Assembly (NCBI RefSeq): GCF_900102745.1
Contig: NZ_FMZF01000003.1
Span: forward strand, 362,485-426,484
Length of the DNA stretch: 64,000 bases
Reading direction: 5' to 3'
Source of the DNA: Geodermatophilus telluris
GTDB taxonomy: Bacteria > Actinomycetota > Actinomycetes > Mycobacteriales > Geodermatophilaceae
The notes under the pieces: generated by a model
Told to the model about the DNA's origin: nothing
Databases searched by the model: none
Seen by the model: only the letters and a program-made list of their open reading frames with translations
Program-made: the position numbers and the translations under genes
Shown: positions 33,195 to 44,200 of the stretch, one piece after another
Layout: each line of letters starts with the position of its first letter
Position numbering within the stretch: position 1 is the first letter of the stretch

Positions 33195-33953
33195 GTGGCC
33201 AGGTCGATCGGGGATTGGTTCGCGGACCACGCACACGAGTTGCCAGATGGCTCGCCGGACGACGAGGTCGTCGAACGGCAGGCTCCCTGGGACCTCCAGT
33301 CGTCAGGGCTCTCGACCACCCGGTCGGCTCGCCGTGACGGGGGTTTGAGTGCCGAGACCGCCTGGACGGCGAGGTCTCTGGCCGGCGGCGGCCGGAGCGC
33401 CGCCGCCGGAACGCCGGCGCAATACGGCGCGGCGGCATCGGCTCGAAGCGCCTCGAGTTCCGTCCCCAAGTCGGTGCGCAAGAAGATCCTGACCGCCGCC
33501 CGCATCAATCCCCGAGCTGACGTCAACAGCCTTGCGGCCTCGCTGACGAGGGCCGGCACTCCGGTCTCCTCATCCCAGGTCGCGGCCGTCCTGGGGCGGC
33601 CTCTCGCGGCAGCCGGCACCCGTGGGCGTGCGACGGACACGAGCCGGGTCGCCCGGAAGGTGGCGTCGGAGATCCGCCGTACCGCACACGCCAATCCGCA
33701 GATGGGTCACAAGCGGCTCGCCGCCCTCCTGCGGGCACGCGGGGTCGACGTCGACAAGGCCCAGGTCGCCGAGGTGCTGACTCGCCGCTGGCGGTTGTCC
33801 TCACGGAACGGACGTGCCGCCAAGGGCACGAAGCCGGCCATGGTGATCAAGGTCAACGCGGGCGCTCAGACGAGCCGAACGCTTCACGAGACCCCGCTGT
33901 GCCCGTCCTGCGGCATGCGGCTCAGCGTCCTCGCCATGTGCCGTTGTTCCTGA
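33195..33953 (+). CDS. helical protein with tandem repeats and Cys-rich tail
   Basis: A 252-residue protein. GTG 33195 has GGAGGAGG 6 nt upstream, so it is preferred over upstream ATG codons. A Ser/Ala/Gly-rich linker separates a short acidic N-terminus from two related helical units: KILTAARINPRADVNSLAASL...SSSQVAAVL and EIRRTAHANPQMGHKRLAALL...VDKAQVAEVL, each like a small winged or helix-turn-helix fold. The end LCPSCGMRLSVLAMCRC has four Cys and could bind zinc. I do not recognise its family. It runs in the same direction as the ADP-ribose operon and faces the SIR2 gene. Confidence 0.6.
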   Translation: MARSIGDWFADHAHELPDGSPDDEVVERQAPWDLQSSGLSTTRSARRDGGLSAETAWTARSLAGGGRSAAAGTPAQYGAAASARSASSSVPKSVRKKILTAARINPRADVNSLAASLTRAGTPVSSSQVAAVLGRPLAAAGTRGRATDTSRVARKVASEIRRTAHANPQMGHKRLAALLRARGVDVDKAQVAEVLTRRWRLSSRNGRAAKGTKPAMVIKVNAGAQTSRTLHETPLCPSCGMRLSVLAMCRCS

Positions 33954-33966
33954 CGCATCCGTCAGG
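33949..33966. terminator. hairpin between convergent genes
   Basis: CCTGACG at 33949-33955 pairs with CGTCAGG at 33960-33966 around a CATC loop. It contains the stop of the helical-repeat gene and abuts the stop of the SIR2 gene. No T-run. Confidence 0.45.
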
Positions 33967-35604
33967 TCAGGCCTGAGGCCGACGCCTGCGCGCACCCCAG
34001 CTCTCCAATTGTTCGAGCACCCGCTCCCACTCGGCGCCCCGCTCGGACGTCGGGAGGAACTCCCGGATCCGCTCAGCGGCACCGGCCAACTGCTCGGCGA
34101 CGGCGCGTTCCTCGTCCGCCCCGGCGGCGAAGAGGTCCGCATAGCGCCGGTCGAGCAGATGATGCACCGAGTCCTGGGCAGCCAGGGCGGCGACGCGGTC
34201 GAGGAGGATCTCGAGCGACCGGCCGGCGTTCGCGATGCGTGCCGCGGCCTCGTCCCGCGACTCCCCCGCCGGTCCGAGCGGTCCCAGCGGGACGGTGGTG
34301 AACTCCGGCGCCCACAGCTTCGCGGTGAGCTCCTGCTCCTCAAGTGTCAGCAGCGTCCCCATCGTCCGGCTCCGGTCGTGGTCCTCGTTGAGAGTGGCGA
34401 CCTCGTGCACCAGGCGGATGACGTTGTCGTCCGTCATGGAGGCACCGACGACGAGCAGGTGCCTGGTCAGCAGCGTCGCTTGCAGGACGCTGGCGAGCGG
34501 CCGCTGGGTGGCGTCGTAGCGGACGAAGGACCGCCGGTCGAGCACGATGCTCTCCGGTCGCCGCGCATCACCGTGGAGCTTGAGCAACCAGCCACGGCCC
34601 CGTCGCAGGTCGTCCTCGGGCTCCCGGTCAGGGAGGACGACCGGGATGACACGACCGGTGACGGCCTGGACGGCCCTCTCGTACAGGTCGTCGAAGTTGG
34701 TCGTGATGACCTGCTCCGTCCCCAGCGCCGCGAGCAGGACGTGAGCCAGCGCGTAGCGCTGTGGCGTGCCCAGGACAGCCGCGACGTGATGACCCAGTGT
34801 CTCCCCCGGCGCCCGGCTCCCACCGCTGGTGGCCACCGCGTGGGCGCTCCGGCGGAGCACCTCGGCTGCGTCCAGGGGGCTGAGCCGGGACAGCGCCTCA
34901 GCGCCTCCCGGGACGTCCAGCCGCGCGGCCAGTGCTTCGAGGAGTCCCCACCAGGTCGGCAGGCCGGCCGCGACGCCCGTGCCGGCTCCCATGAACACGG
35001 CCAGCTGCCCGGCCCTGGCTCGGCCGGCCAGAGTGGCAGCGGTCTCCTCGAGGAGCTCGTCGTCCAGCCGTCCCATGCCGAGCGCCACCCGACGGGCCTG
35101 GAGGGCGGCGTAGTCCGCCCGGCTGTTGGCGACCAGGACGACGTCGAGTGTCTCGGGCGCCCGGTCCAACTCCGCGAGGAGCTGGTCGATGACCGCGCCG
35201 CGCTGACGACCGAGGCCACCCCCACCGACACCGACCACCGGAAGGGCGACCCGCCGCGGCAAACCGGTGGCGGTGGGGCCCGTGTCCGCGACCGCCCGCA
35301 GGGCCTGGCGGACCCCCTCCGGCAGCCACTCGACGCCCTGACCGGCGAGCGCGCCGACGTGGAGCAACCAGCGCGCCGGCCCGCCGCCGTCCCGGCCCTC
35401 GGGGTCGAGCTGCACGTACCGGCGGGCGTCCGACAGGCGTGTGACCTGCTCCCGCTCCACCGGTCCCGATGAGCCGTCCCAGCCCAGAACGGGCCACCAG
35501 TGCTCCCTGACGCCTGCAGGACCGCGCTGGTCCGTCGAGACGACCACGTCGTCACAGTGCAGGGCGTCCAGGGTTCCGGGGACGACGAAGACATGGGCTG
35601 CCAC
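33967..35604 (-). CDS. SIR2-family protein with N-terminal macro-like region
   Basis: A 545-residue protein from GTG 35604, with AGGA 8 nt upstream. The first ~200 residues have VVPGTLDALHCDDVVVSTD, VALPVVGVGGGGLG and LDVVLVANSRADYAALQ, a Rossmann-like pattern that I compare with macro domains, though the match is not strong. From about 205 on it is a SIR2 fold: VFMGAGTGVAAGLPTW, VITTNFDDLYERA near 300, LLKLHGDARRP near 340 with the catalytic His, and VVGASMTDDNVIRLV. SIR2 proteins without histone targets are often NAD-degrading antiphage effectors. It faces the ADP-ribose operon, which fits a role in NAD metabolism, but this is inference. Confidence 0.75.
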   Translation of the reverse strand: MAAHVFVVPGTLDALHCDDVVVSTDQRGPAGVREHWWPVLGWDGSSGPVEREQVTRLSDARRYVQLDPEGRDGGGPARWLLHVGALAGQGVEWLPEGVRQALRAVADTGPTATGLPRRVALPVVGVGGGGLGRQRGAVIDQLLAELDRAPETLDVVLVANSRADYAALQARRVALGMGRLDDELLEETAATLAGRARAGQLAVFMGAGTGVAAGLPTWWGLLEALAARLDVPGGAEALSRLSPLDAAEVLRRSAHAVATSGGSRAPGETLGHHVAAVLGTPQRYALAHVLLAALGTEQVITTNFDDLYERAVQAVTGRVIPVVLPDREPEDDLRRGRGWLLKLHGDARRPESIVLDRRSFVRYDATQRPLASVLQATLLTRHLLVVGASMTDDNVIRLVHEVATLNEDHDRSRTMGTLLTLEEQELTAKLWAPEFTTVPLGPLGPAGESRDEAAARIANAGRSLEILLDRVAALAAQDSVHHLLDRRYADLFAAGADEERAVAEQLAGAAERIREFLPTSERGAEWERVLEQLESWGARRRRPQA

Positions 35605-35878
35605 GCCCGCATCCTGTCGCGCCGTCGTAAACCGCCGGCAACCCGCTCACCCATACGGCGCGCTGTTGGCGCACTGCCCCAGTCAGACCCCACCTGCCCG
35701 TCGCCACGTCCCACTCAGCCGGCATCCAGGACCTGGGCACCTCATGAGCTCCTGCGCCCCACCCGTCCCCTGTGCAGCCGCGGTCCCGGACAGCCCATCG
35801 GAGGACGACGGCGCCAGCCCGTCCCACCTACATCCCGGCGGTTCGTCGGGCCCCGACCGCACCGAGAGGAACCGACCC

Positions 35879-38095
35879 GTGACGCGTGGCGACACCCCAG
35901 CGCACCTCTTTCAACCGGGAGGTAGCGCCCGCCATCGCGGCGGCCACGGGCATACCGGAGTGCTCATCCGACGGCCGGTCCGACCGGTTTGCCTACTTCG
36001 CCGACGAGACCCGCTTCCTCGTCGTCGCTGGACCGCAGGAGGGCGATGCCGCCCAGCTGGCGCTGGCGTACGTCATGACCTGGGCCGGCGACCGCCGGCT
36101 CGTCCTGGCCCTCCCCCACGGCCACTGCACGGCCACTGCACAGCGCATCCCGTGGTTCACCGACGCACGCCGTCCCGAGCTGTGGCTGCACGACGGGGCC
36201 ACCGTCCGGCCGGCACCCGTGCTCGACCGGACGGCAGCCGTCGCCGCCCTCGGCGCGCGCCTGGAGGACGGCGACGTCCGCACGGACTTCGCCGCCGCAT
36301 CGACCGCCCTACACCTCGGCGCCCGTGCGGGTGCTGTCGGCCTGCTCGTCGACTGGGCGACCCGCGACCCCCGGCTGGACTCCGCGCACCGGCAGAACGA
36401 GCGCGCGTGGCACTGCTCGGGACAGCGGGTGCTGTCCGTCCGCGGCCGCCGGGGTGCAGTCCGGGTCCTGGCCGGCATCCACGGCAGCACCGACGACCGC
36501 GCACCCCTCGCGCTCGAACTGGAGCACGGAGCCCGGCTGACCGACGAGCAGCTCGCTGAGGTCAGGGCCGCGGTCGAGGCGGGGATCGCCCGGCGTCTCC
36601 AGCCGGACGAGGGGTCGCTGCACCGTCCCGACGAGCACTGGTTGCAGGCCGTCCTGCGACGCCGTCCCCACCTCGTCGGCATCGAGCAGCCGGCGCTCCG
36701 CGAGGTGCCGGCCTGGCGTCCGCGCGACACTCCTGCACGGTGGAGCCGCGGGTACGTCGACCTGCTGGGGCTCGACGGTCACGGTGACCTGCGCGTCGTC
36801 GAGACCAAGCTCGCCAGCAACGACGACGCCCTCCTCGTGCTCAAGGGCCTCGACTACCTCACCTGGGCCCACGCCTACCGCGACGTGCTCGCGGACCGGC
36901 TCGGGGCCTCACCGGCGGCCCGCCTAGTTCTCGACCTGGTCGTCGGTGCCGACGACGATGGCCAAGTCGCCCTGTCCCGGTACAGCGACGCCCTGCTGAC
37001 CGCCCTCGCCGACGACGTCGCCTGGTCGGTGCAGGCCGTGACCGACTGGTTCGGCCCGGACGTCAGCCCGTCCGTGGTGTCCCCCGCCGAGCGCACCGTG
37101 CCCGCCGAGTGGACGGAGCCCGCCAGGACGAGTGACGACGCCTTCAGCACCGCCTGCCGCGCCACCGCCGTCCGCTGGAAGGAGCGGACCACCGCGCTGC
37201 CGGATGACGCTCGTCGCCCGGCGCCGTACTGGGGCGGCCCGTCGTCCGTTCCGCTGAACTTCTGCCTTCCGGTCGAGCACGCCGCGGCCAACCTGCTGCC
37301 CGACGTCCGCGAGGAGGCGCTGTCCCTCTTCGCCGAGCTGGGCATCCCGTGGCACCGGGGCCACGGCGGCGGGCCCGGCAACCACCTGCTGTCCTCGCAG
37401 GTGCAGTGCGTCAACGCGCTGGCTCGTATGCTCCGCGACCCCGCTCGACTGCAGAAGGCGTTCGGCAGGGTCCTCGACATCGGGGAGGTGCTGCCCATCG
37501 AGCCGGGACGTCACCTGACGTTCGAGTTCATCGGCTCGGCCGACGTCCTGGGCGAGGCGCGGGGCGGCAGCCGCACCCGCGGTGCGCAGAACACCAGTGT
37601 CGACGCGGCCTTTCTGTACCGGACGTCCGAGGGCGAGACCGAGCTGGCGCTCGTCGAGTGGAAGTACACCGAGGACTACCGGCGCGGGCGCCCGGCCGAC
37701 CCGGTGAAGGACGCCGTGCGGCGGCAGCGCTACCACCACCTGTGGGCGGCGGACGACGGTCCGCTGCGCACCGACGTCGTCCCGTTCGAGGACATGCTGG
37801 CGGAGCCCTTCTACCAGCTGATGCGCCAGCAGCTCCTCGCGCACGGACTCGAGGCGCGCGGAGAGCTGGGCGCCTCGGCGGTACGGGTCGTGCACGTCCT
37901 GCCGCGGCCAACAGCGCATACCAGGCCAGCCTCACCCGGGACAGCCACCACCAGGCAGGCACGACCGTCGACGAGATCTGGACGCGGCTGCTGCGCCGGC
38001 CCGACCGATTCCAGCACCTGGATTCGGCCGTCTTCTGCGACCCGACGGTCACCTCGGACAAGTACGTCGCCCGCTACGGAGGAGGCATCGCGTGA
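35879..38095 (+). pseudogene. two-nuclease protein gene with two indels
   Basis: The long frame from GTG 35886 to 37905 codes for a homologue of the protein at 14219-15430 (SDRFAYFADETRFLVVAG, VDLLGLDGHGDLRVVETKLASN) followed by a second nuclease-like domain (VEWKYTEDYRRG near residue 595). At both ends the homology moves to another frame. GTG 35879 begins GDTPAHLFQ, like the paralogue's DTAAERKLFN, and one extra T at TTT (about 35908) would connect it. At about 37904, one missing G would connect to AANSAYQASLTRDSHH and a stop at 38095. Corrected, the gene is exactly 738 residues. Uncorrected, the long frame ends at 38303 in a nonsense Ser/Arg-rich tail. Cause unknown: decay or base calling. 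Confidence 0.7.
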
Positions 38096-38299
38096 CGGGC
38101 CCGACCGCGGAGGTCGGGGCTTGTGCACCTCACCGCTGCACTCCCCGCGCTGGCCGCGGACGAGTTCTTCCTCCTGTACAGCGGGGACGTCCAGATTCGC
38201 GCATCGGCTTGCGGAACCTCGACGTCCGCTTGCGGCCTACTCGCCTCAGGCACCCGCGCCGCTCCGACAATCGTCACGGACAGCAGGTCGGAAATCGCC

Positions 38300-39538
38300 A
38301 TGAGTGACACCGCGTACGTTCCCCCGCAGCAGGTCGTCCCCACCTCGAGTGAAGCGAGTGCGTCACCGGTGTCCGTTGACGTCACTGCCACGAGGGTCCT
38401 CAGCTACGCCCTGGCACACAACCAGGTGCCTGTGGTGTCCTGGGTCGCGGTCCGCAACCCCGGAGCTCCCGTGTCCGGGGCGACCATCCGCCTCTCGGTG
38501 CGCGATGCCGAGGGGACGATCGGCAGCCCCGTGCAGCTCCATGCGGACCTCGGCGAGTCGGCCATCACCGTGCTGACCGACGTGCCACTCCGCCTCGACC
38601 CCTCAGCGATGCTGCAGATCGAGGAGCAGCGGCCGGGGACCATCGAGGTGGAGGTGGTGCACGGGGACCACCCCCTCGGACGGCAGGCGCTTCCCGTCCA
38701 TCTGCTGGCCGCCCAGCAGTGGCTGGCCACCCCGCCGTCGCTGGCCCTGGAGATGCTCGCGGCGCACGTGCTGCCCAATCACCCGTCGATCACAGCGCTG
38801 GTCGACGAGGCCGCGGACCTGCTCCAGGAGCGCACTGGCAGCCCCTCCGTCCAGGGCTACCAATCGGGTCCCGAGCGGGTCGACCAGATCGTGGCGGCAC
38901 TGACCGAGGCCATGTACCGGCGGGGCATCCGCTGCAGCGAGCCGCCGGCGAGCTGGGCCGACACCGGGCAGAAGGTGCGTACGCCCGGCGATGTCCTCGA
39001 CGGGCGAATCGGCACGTGTCTGGACACGGTCGTCGTCCTCGCCGCGGCACTCGAGCAGGCCGGCATCCGGCCGATGCTCTGGATCGTCGAGGGCCACGCG
39101 TTCCTGGGCTACTGGCGGGAGGAGCGACCGGTCGACAGCGCGGCCACCACCGACGTCGCGCCGCTGGTGGACCTCGTCGACCTCGGCCTCGTCCGCCTGA
39201 TCGAGACCACGCTGTTGACCGAGCGCGGCGACGGCGTGACCCTTCCGGACCTCCACCGCCCGGCCTACGCCTCGTGGCTGACCGGGGACCTGGACCGTGT
39301 CCTGGGGGTCGTCGACGTCCACCAGGCCCGACAGGACCACATCCTGCCCCTGCCCGCCCGGACCAGGGACGCCGACGGCACGGTCCAGGTCGTGGAGTAC
39401 CGGCCGGCCGTACACGGCGCACCGGCCCGGCCCGTGCCGGCGGAGCCGACCTGCACGGACGTCGTCCTGCCCCGCCCTCTCAGTGGCCTCCTCCGACTCC
39501 TCGGACCTCCGGAAGCACGGTCTCGAGGAGGCCCGTGA
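38300..39538 (+). pseudogene. N-terminal piece of a DUF4011-type protein, cut off by the island
   Basis: A 412-residue remnant from ATG 38300. Residues ~30-150 are beta-sandwich-like (immunoglobulin-type). Residues ~150-330 are a transglutaminase-like domain: DGRIGTCLDTVVVLA with a Cys and EGHAFLGYW with a His. This combination forms the N-terminus of very long DUF4011/DUF3320 helicases. Instead of continuing to the helicase, the sequence changes after DVVLPRP (about 39475) into PLSGLLRLLGPPEARSRGGP, which is the antisense of the end of DrmB. So the gene was severed where the island starts. The helicase part is not found in this window. Confidence 0.7.
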
Positions 39539-41291
39539 CGTTGGTGCCGCCGAGAACCAACTGACGATCCAGCATGCGGTTGCCCGTCTCGCATGATGTC
39601 TCGCTGATCAGAGCGCAGCCGTGGCATGCCGATAGGTTGAGACGCGAGGACGCTTGGCTATCACTTTCGATACAGACAGGATCATTCGAGCAGACGTCCG
39701 CGTCGTCCAATGCCGCGACCAGCAGCGGTAGAAGCCTGGCCGGCTCCCCGAGCCGGACTAGCCCTCCGAGCGTCCCCTGAGCGTCGCCCGCGGCGGTGTA
39801 GATGAAAATGCCCGCGGTTCGGTCAGGGCGATCCGTGCTGGCGTAGATCCGTTCCTGCAAGGAGGCGGAGGAGTACCCACTCGCGAAGGCGAGTCGTCGA
39901 ATGAGCAGATGCGCGATGGTGTGGAGAGCGATGAATCGCGGCTCAGGCACGTCAAGGCGATGAGCCCAGGCTTCGCGAGCCCGCCGATCGACAAGGATGT
40001 TCGCGCGCTTGCGGACGTCAGGATTGTCCTCCCACTCGGCGAGCTTGCCTTCGTCGAACCTCAGGAAGATCCCCTCGCCGAAGAGTTCGATGGCTGGATA
40101 GACGGGCCGGCGACGCCGGTCGGGACCAAGGTCCGCCGAGATGAGATCCGCGCCCGGATTGTGACGCCGGAAACCCAACAGCGCGCGAACCTCTCGCACG
40201 CGACGCACCTGACCTACGCCGGACAGCCGCCGGGTCAGTTCCTGGGGCCCGAGACGGTCGTCCGAGACGGTCCAACCGTCGACGACGAAGTCCTCACCGC
40301 TTCGGTCCCTTCCGTGCTGCAGTTTCTTCAGGAAGGCCGCCCACTCCCCGTCCTTCAGCTCGAGGAGCGGGAACTCGTCAGATCCATCGTTCGCGGCGAC
40401 GCTCAGAACGGTTTCCGGGGACACCCCTAGTTCGCTGGCGATCCACCCGGCAACCATCTCCGCCTGCGGACCGCCATTGTCTGCGACTACCTTCTCGAAA
40501 TAGACGTGCCCACGGATGAGGTCCCCCTGCTTCTCCGAGATCGGACGCTCCTCCGGGATGTCGAGCGCGGACAGGCGTTCGGCGATGTAGTTGCCCGTCG
40601 CGCCTCGCTGCACGGCTACAAGCTGGTGTTCGCACGGCTCCGTCACCGATCCGGTGTCTTCCCAGGGCTGGCGACCGTCACACCGGATGCCGTCGCGGCG
40701 GAGCGACTCCTTCTCGACGAGCTCGGAGAGCGGCCGCGAGCGCTTGCAGCCGTTGCACGTCACACGAAGCGAGGCGAGTCCCTCGCCTCGCTTCGAGGAC
40801 CGTTCGAACTTGAGTTCCTTGTAGGCGCGACAGAAGCGCACCGCCTCGGTCACGCCTTCGTCATGGCCACGGTGCGCCCACTTGAACCAAGGGATGTCCT
40901 GCACATGGCTGCCGTTCTGACAGACCGCCACGTACCGCATCGCGACGAGTATCCCGCCGCACTCACAAGTATTTGTCCAACGCCCCTTCTTCTTCCCCGT
41001 GAGCATCGAGAGCTTAGAGCAGCGCTCACAGAATCGCCAAGCGGGAAATCGCCAATAGGGCAACCCGGCCGTCTCCTTGGCGGCGCGCCCGGCATGCGTG
41101 GGCGCTTGTCGCAATTCGCCCGGACCGACACGAGCGAGCAACCGCTCGCAACTGATCCGTGGCGCATATTTCTTGTCCCACCACGACGTGTCGGGAGCGA
41201 TGAGCGATTCTCCCCGGACATCGACGATGGCGCCCACCCCGAACGGAGAGATCGTCTCGGACAGACGCAGGTCGTGCTTAATCTTCTCCAC
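39480..41291 (-). CDS. drmB: DISARM-type DrmB (DUF1998) protein
   Basis: A 603-residue protein from GTG 41291, overlapping the end of drmA by 14 nt. It starts LRLSETISPFGVGAIVDVRG, the usual N-terminus of DrmB. It has zinc-type pairs (FCERCSKL, NTCECGG; CNGC), and the DUF1998 C-terminal Cys cluster: ADVCSNDPVC...LSACHGCALISETSCE. In DISARM, DrmB works with the helicase DrmA to take up and block incoming DNA. It is the last gene of a minus-strand operon. The 3' end overlaps the broken DUF4011 gene, which marks the island edge. Confidence 0.88.
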   Translation of the reverse strand: MEKIKHDLRLSETISPFGVGAIVDVRGESLIAPDTSWWDKKYAPRISCERLLARVGPGELRQAPTHAGRAAKETAGLPYWRFPAWRFCERCSKLSMLTGKKKGRWTNTCECGGILVAMRYVAVCQNGSHVQDIPWFKWAHRGHDEGVTEAVRFCRAYKELKFERSSKRGEGLASLRVTCNGCKRSRPLSELVEKESLRRDGIRCDGRQPWEDTGSVTEPCEHQLVAVQRGATGNYIAERLSALDIPEERPISEKQGDLIRGHVYFEKVVADNGGPQAEMVAGWIASELGVSPETVLSVAANDGSDEFPLLELKDGEWAAFLKKLQHGRDRSGEDFVVDGWTVSDDRLGPQELTRRLSGVGQVRRVREVRALLGFRRHNPGADLISADLGPDRRRRPVYPAIELFGEGIFLRFDEGKLAEWEDNPDVRKRANILVDRRAREAWAHRLDVPEPRFIALHTIAHLLIRRLAFASGYSSASLQERIYASTDRPDRTAGIFIYTAAGDAQGTLGGLVRLGEPARLLPLLVAALDDADVCSNDPVCIESDSQASSRLNLSACHGCALISETSCETGNRMLDRQLVLGGTNVTGLLETVLPEVRGVGGGH

Positions 41292-44200
41292 GGTCCACCT
41301 CCTGAAGCGGCTCCTGGACCTCCACGGCCACGTTCGGCTCCACTGATCGCATCGAGTCGCCCACGACCCATCCCTCACCGGACTGCCCGAAACGCTTCAA
41401 GAGCGCGTTGTCGCCTTGCGCCCGTCGCTCATACTTGAGAGTGCCGTTCTCCTTCCGGGCCAGTGCCGCTCGACGGTCCCAGTCACGCAGGCGACTCCAG
41501 ACGTCGCCCTCCGCCTCTTCCTTCTCCGCTGCGTCGGATCGAACGACGGATTCCACGAAGGAGGTCACCAGCTGATCCATGGCGCGGCTCATGCGGCTGT
41601 CGTCGAGATCCATGAGGACAGCCGAGGAGTCAGACGCGAGATCCCGGAACGAATGCCGCACCAGTGCCACCAACGCGCCGGCGAGTGACCGCTCGCGGGA
41701 CGCCAGCGACCACGGCGTCACGCTGGTGGGCTCGACACTCCGATACAGCGCTTCGTGGTAGCCACGGAACGTTTCGAAGTGGGATCGATCGCGTGCACGG
41801 TTGGAACGAAAGAGCGTGACGACGATGCCGTTGTTGTCACCGCGTCCGACCCGGCTGGTGGCCTGAATGTATTCGGCAGTCGTCTTCGGCTGGCCGACCA
41901 TGAGCATGAGTGCCAGGCGCGGTATGTCGATACCGACCGAGAGCATGTTCGAGGAGAGAACCACGTCGATCGCCTGGTCGGAATCGTCCGCACTGACCCG
42001 AAGCTCGCGTAGGTCGTTCGGAAGTTCCTCAGGGCCGCGGCGACTCGTCAGCTCCAGCACTCGGCCCGCTCGCACCCGACGCAGGGGAAGTCCGAGGCGC
42101 TCTGAGCGGGTTTCGAGCCGACCATTGACGTCGTCGAGGATCAGAGCGCTGGTGCGACCGAGCTCGCGGAGGCTGTTGTGATACATCACGAGCGTCCAGT
42201 AGGAGTCGAGCGAGGCCCTTGACTCCTTCCTGAACACTTCGGGCAGCTCAACAAGAGGTGCGGCCGCAGCGACCAGAGCCGACGCCTGCGACACCGACTG
42301 CGGCATGAGTCCGATGTACAACCGGCCCTCACCGCTCTCCACGGGCTGCGAGAAGAACGTCTTGTCCCCGTCGAGCCCCGAAGGCGGGTAAAGAGCGACT
42401 TTCCGCCCATAGAGTCCCTTGACCTGATCCTCGGACGACCGGATCGTCGCCGTCGAGGCAACGATCTTCGGGCTGCACCCGCCCCTGCTGAGCAGGATCT
42501 GGATGACCGCGTCGAAGACAGCGACGGTCGTGCCGAGGGGGCCGGACAAGAGATGGAGCTCGTCCTGGATGATCATGGACGGCTGGCGGAACACGGTGTC
42601 GATACCCAGCAGGGCCCCCGCCTCGGGCTTGAACTGCAGTCTCGCGAACTTGTCCACCGTCGCCAGGAGGATCGTCGGCGGCGCGTCGAACAAGACCTCG
42701 TCCACGACTGCCAGCGGCAGTTCCCGGTTGAAGGGACAGCGCTCGTCCGTGCAGTGGATGACGACGTCCTTGCCCACGAGACGAAAGCCGTAGCGTCCGG
42801 GATCCGTCTCCTTCCGTCTGGGCACGAGCGGGGCCAGACACCATGGGCACCCCTCGACCTGGAAGCCGTTGGCCTCCTCCGGCCGGGCTGCTTTGTGCAG
42901 ACGTTCGAGCGCCCACTTGGCGTCGGCGGCCGTCCCCGGCGTGACGTCGTTCCCCACCCAGAGCCCGATGCTGAACGGCGTCATGCCCTTGGCGCGACGG
43001 TCCGTGGTCCTGAGCAGCTCCATCGCGCAAATGAGCGAGGCGGCGCGCTGGAATTGCTGAGCCGTCAGGAGACGCAGGGTGTAACGCGTGATGATTGCGG
43101 TGCCGCCGCCGGCCGCACCGTGCGCGAGTCGACGGTGGAAGACCTCGATGGCGGCCAGGCCCAGATATGCCTCTGTCTTCCCTCCGCCGGTCGGGAACCA
43201 GATGAGGTCGACGAGCTCGCGATCGGCGTGCCGTTCGTCGACGGTCGATGCAAGGGCGACGAGGAGGAACCCGAGCTGGAAGGGACGCCAGCGAGGTTCC
43301 TTCGCCGGCTCACCGCGGTTGGTGGCTGCTCGGCTCATCTGGAGTCGCATGGCTGCCATCGCCAGCGCGAACGCCTGCCGAAGCTGCCCGTTGTCGGGGT
43401 TCCGCAGGAGGTCGACGCTCTCTTCCATCCGCCGCACCGCGGCCCGCGAACGCGCGATGATGGTCTGCGCTATTTCTGCCTGCTCGCCGAATGTTTCCAC
43501 TCGGGCTTCCTCGGCCGCCACCCAAGTCGAGAACGCGCGCACGAATGACCCGAGACTGGACAGCACGTCATCGGGCGCCGTGTCCATACGTGACAATTCA
43601 TCCAGCCTCAGGGCGTGCGCTTCCTCTACGTCCGGAGCGAAGCCGGTGGTCTCCACGCTCGGGACAATGAACGCAGGAACCGGCGTGAGGAAGACTTGGG
43701 CACACCGCTCCGAGTCGAGGTTCCAGTCGGCCGCCATGCCGTGCCCGACCGCGTAGACCTTCCGGTCCCGGTACCGCAGCCGCAGTTCCGACGACTCGTC
43801 GTCGAGGTCGAACGCCCGAGCCCTGTCGTACTCGAGGATGTGTCCGCCGGCCCCTGGCTTCACATCGAGCTCGAATTGGAACAGGGCGAGACCGACATCC
43901 AACTTGTCGCTGTTCGTCGAGGTCGCAAGGACGCGTGCATGGACGGTTACCAGGTATCCACCACGGAACGGTCGCCAGCGCGCCCCGATCTCGAACGGGA
44001 CGTCGTCGGCCCTGAGCTGCTGTGGCGGCTGTCCCTTCACCAACTCCAGTGCGGTGAACGCGAACGGGCGGCGCTGCCATCTCGGCGGACCGTCTTCGGG
44101 CACTCGGGCATACGTGCCGCCCCGCACGTCGCAGAGCGCCACGGTGGAATCGGTGACGAAGGAGATTGCGACGGATGACGGACGCCAGTCCTCGGCCAGC

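Noticed and set aside
33195-33953. IS3-type transposase fragment
   Set aside because: One unit resembles the helix-turn-helix of such transposases, but no DDE core or terminal repeats were found nearby.
38123-38299. upstream extension of the truncated DUF4011-type protein
   Set aside because: No likeness to the family and rich in Thr/Ser/Ala/Gly; ATG 38300 starts where the conserved part begins.
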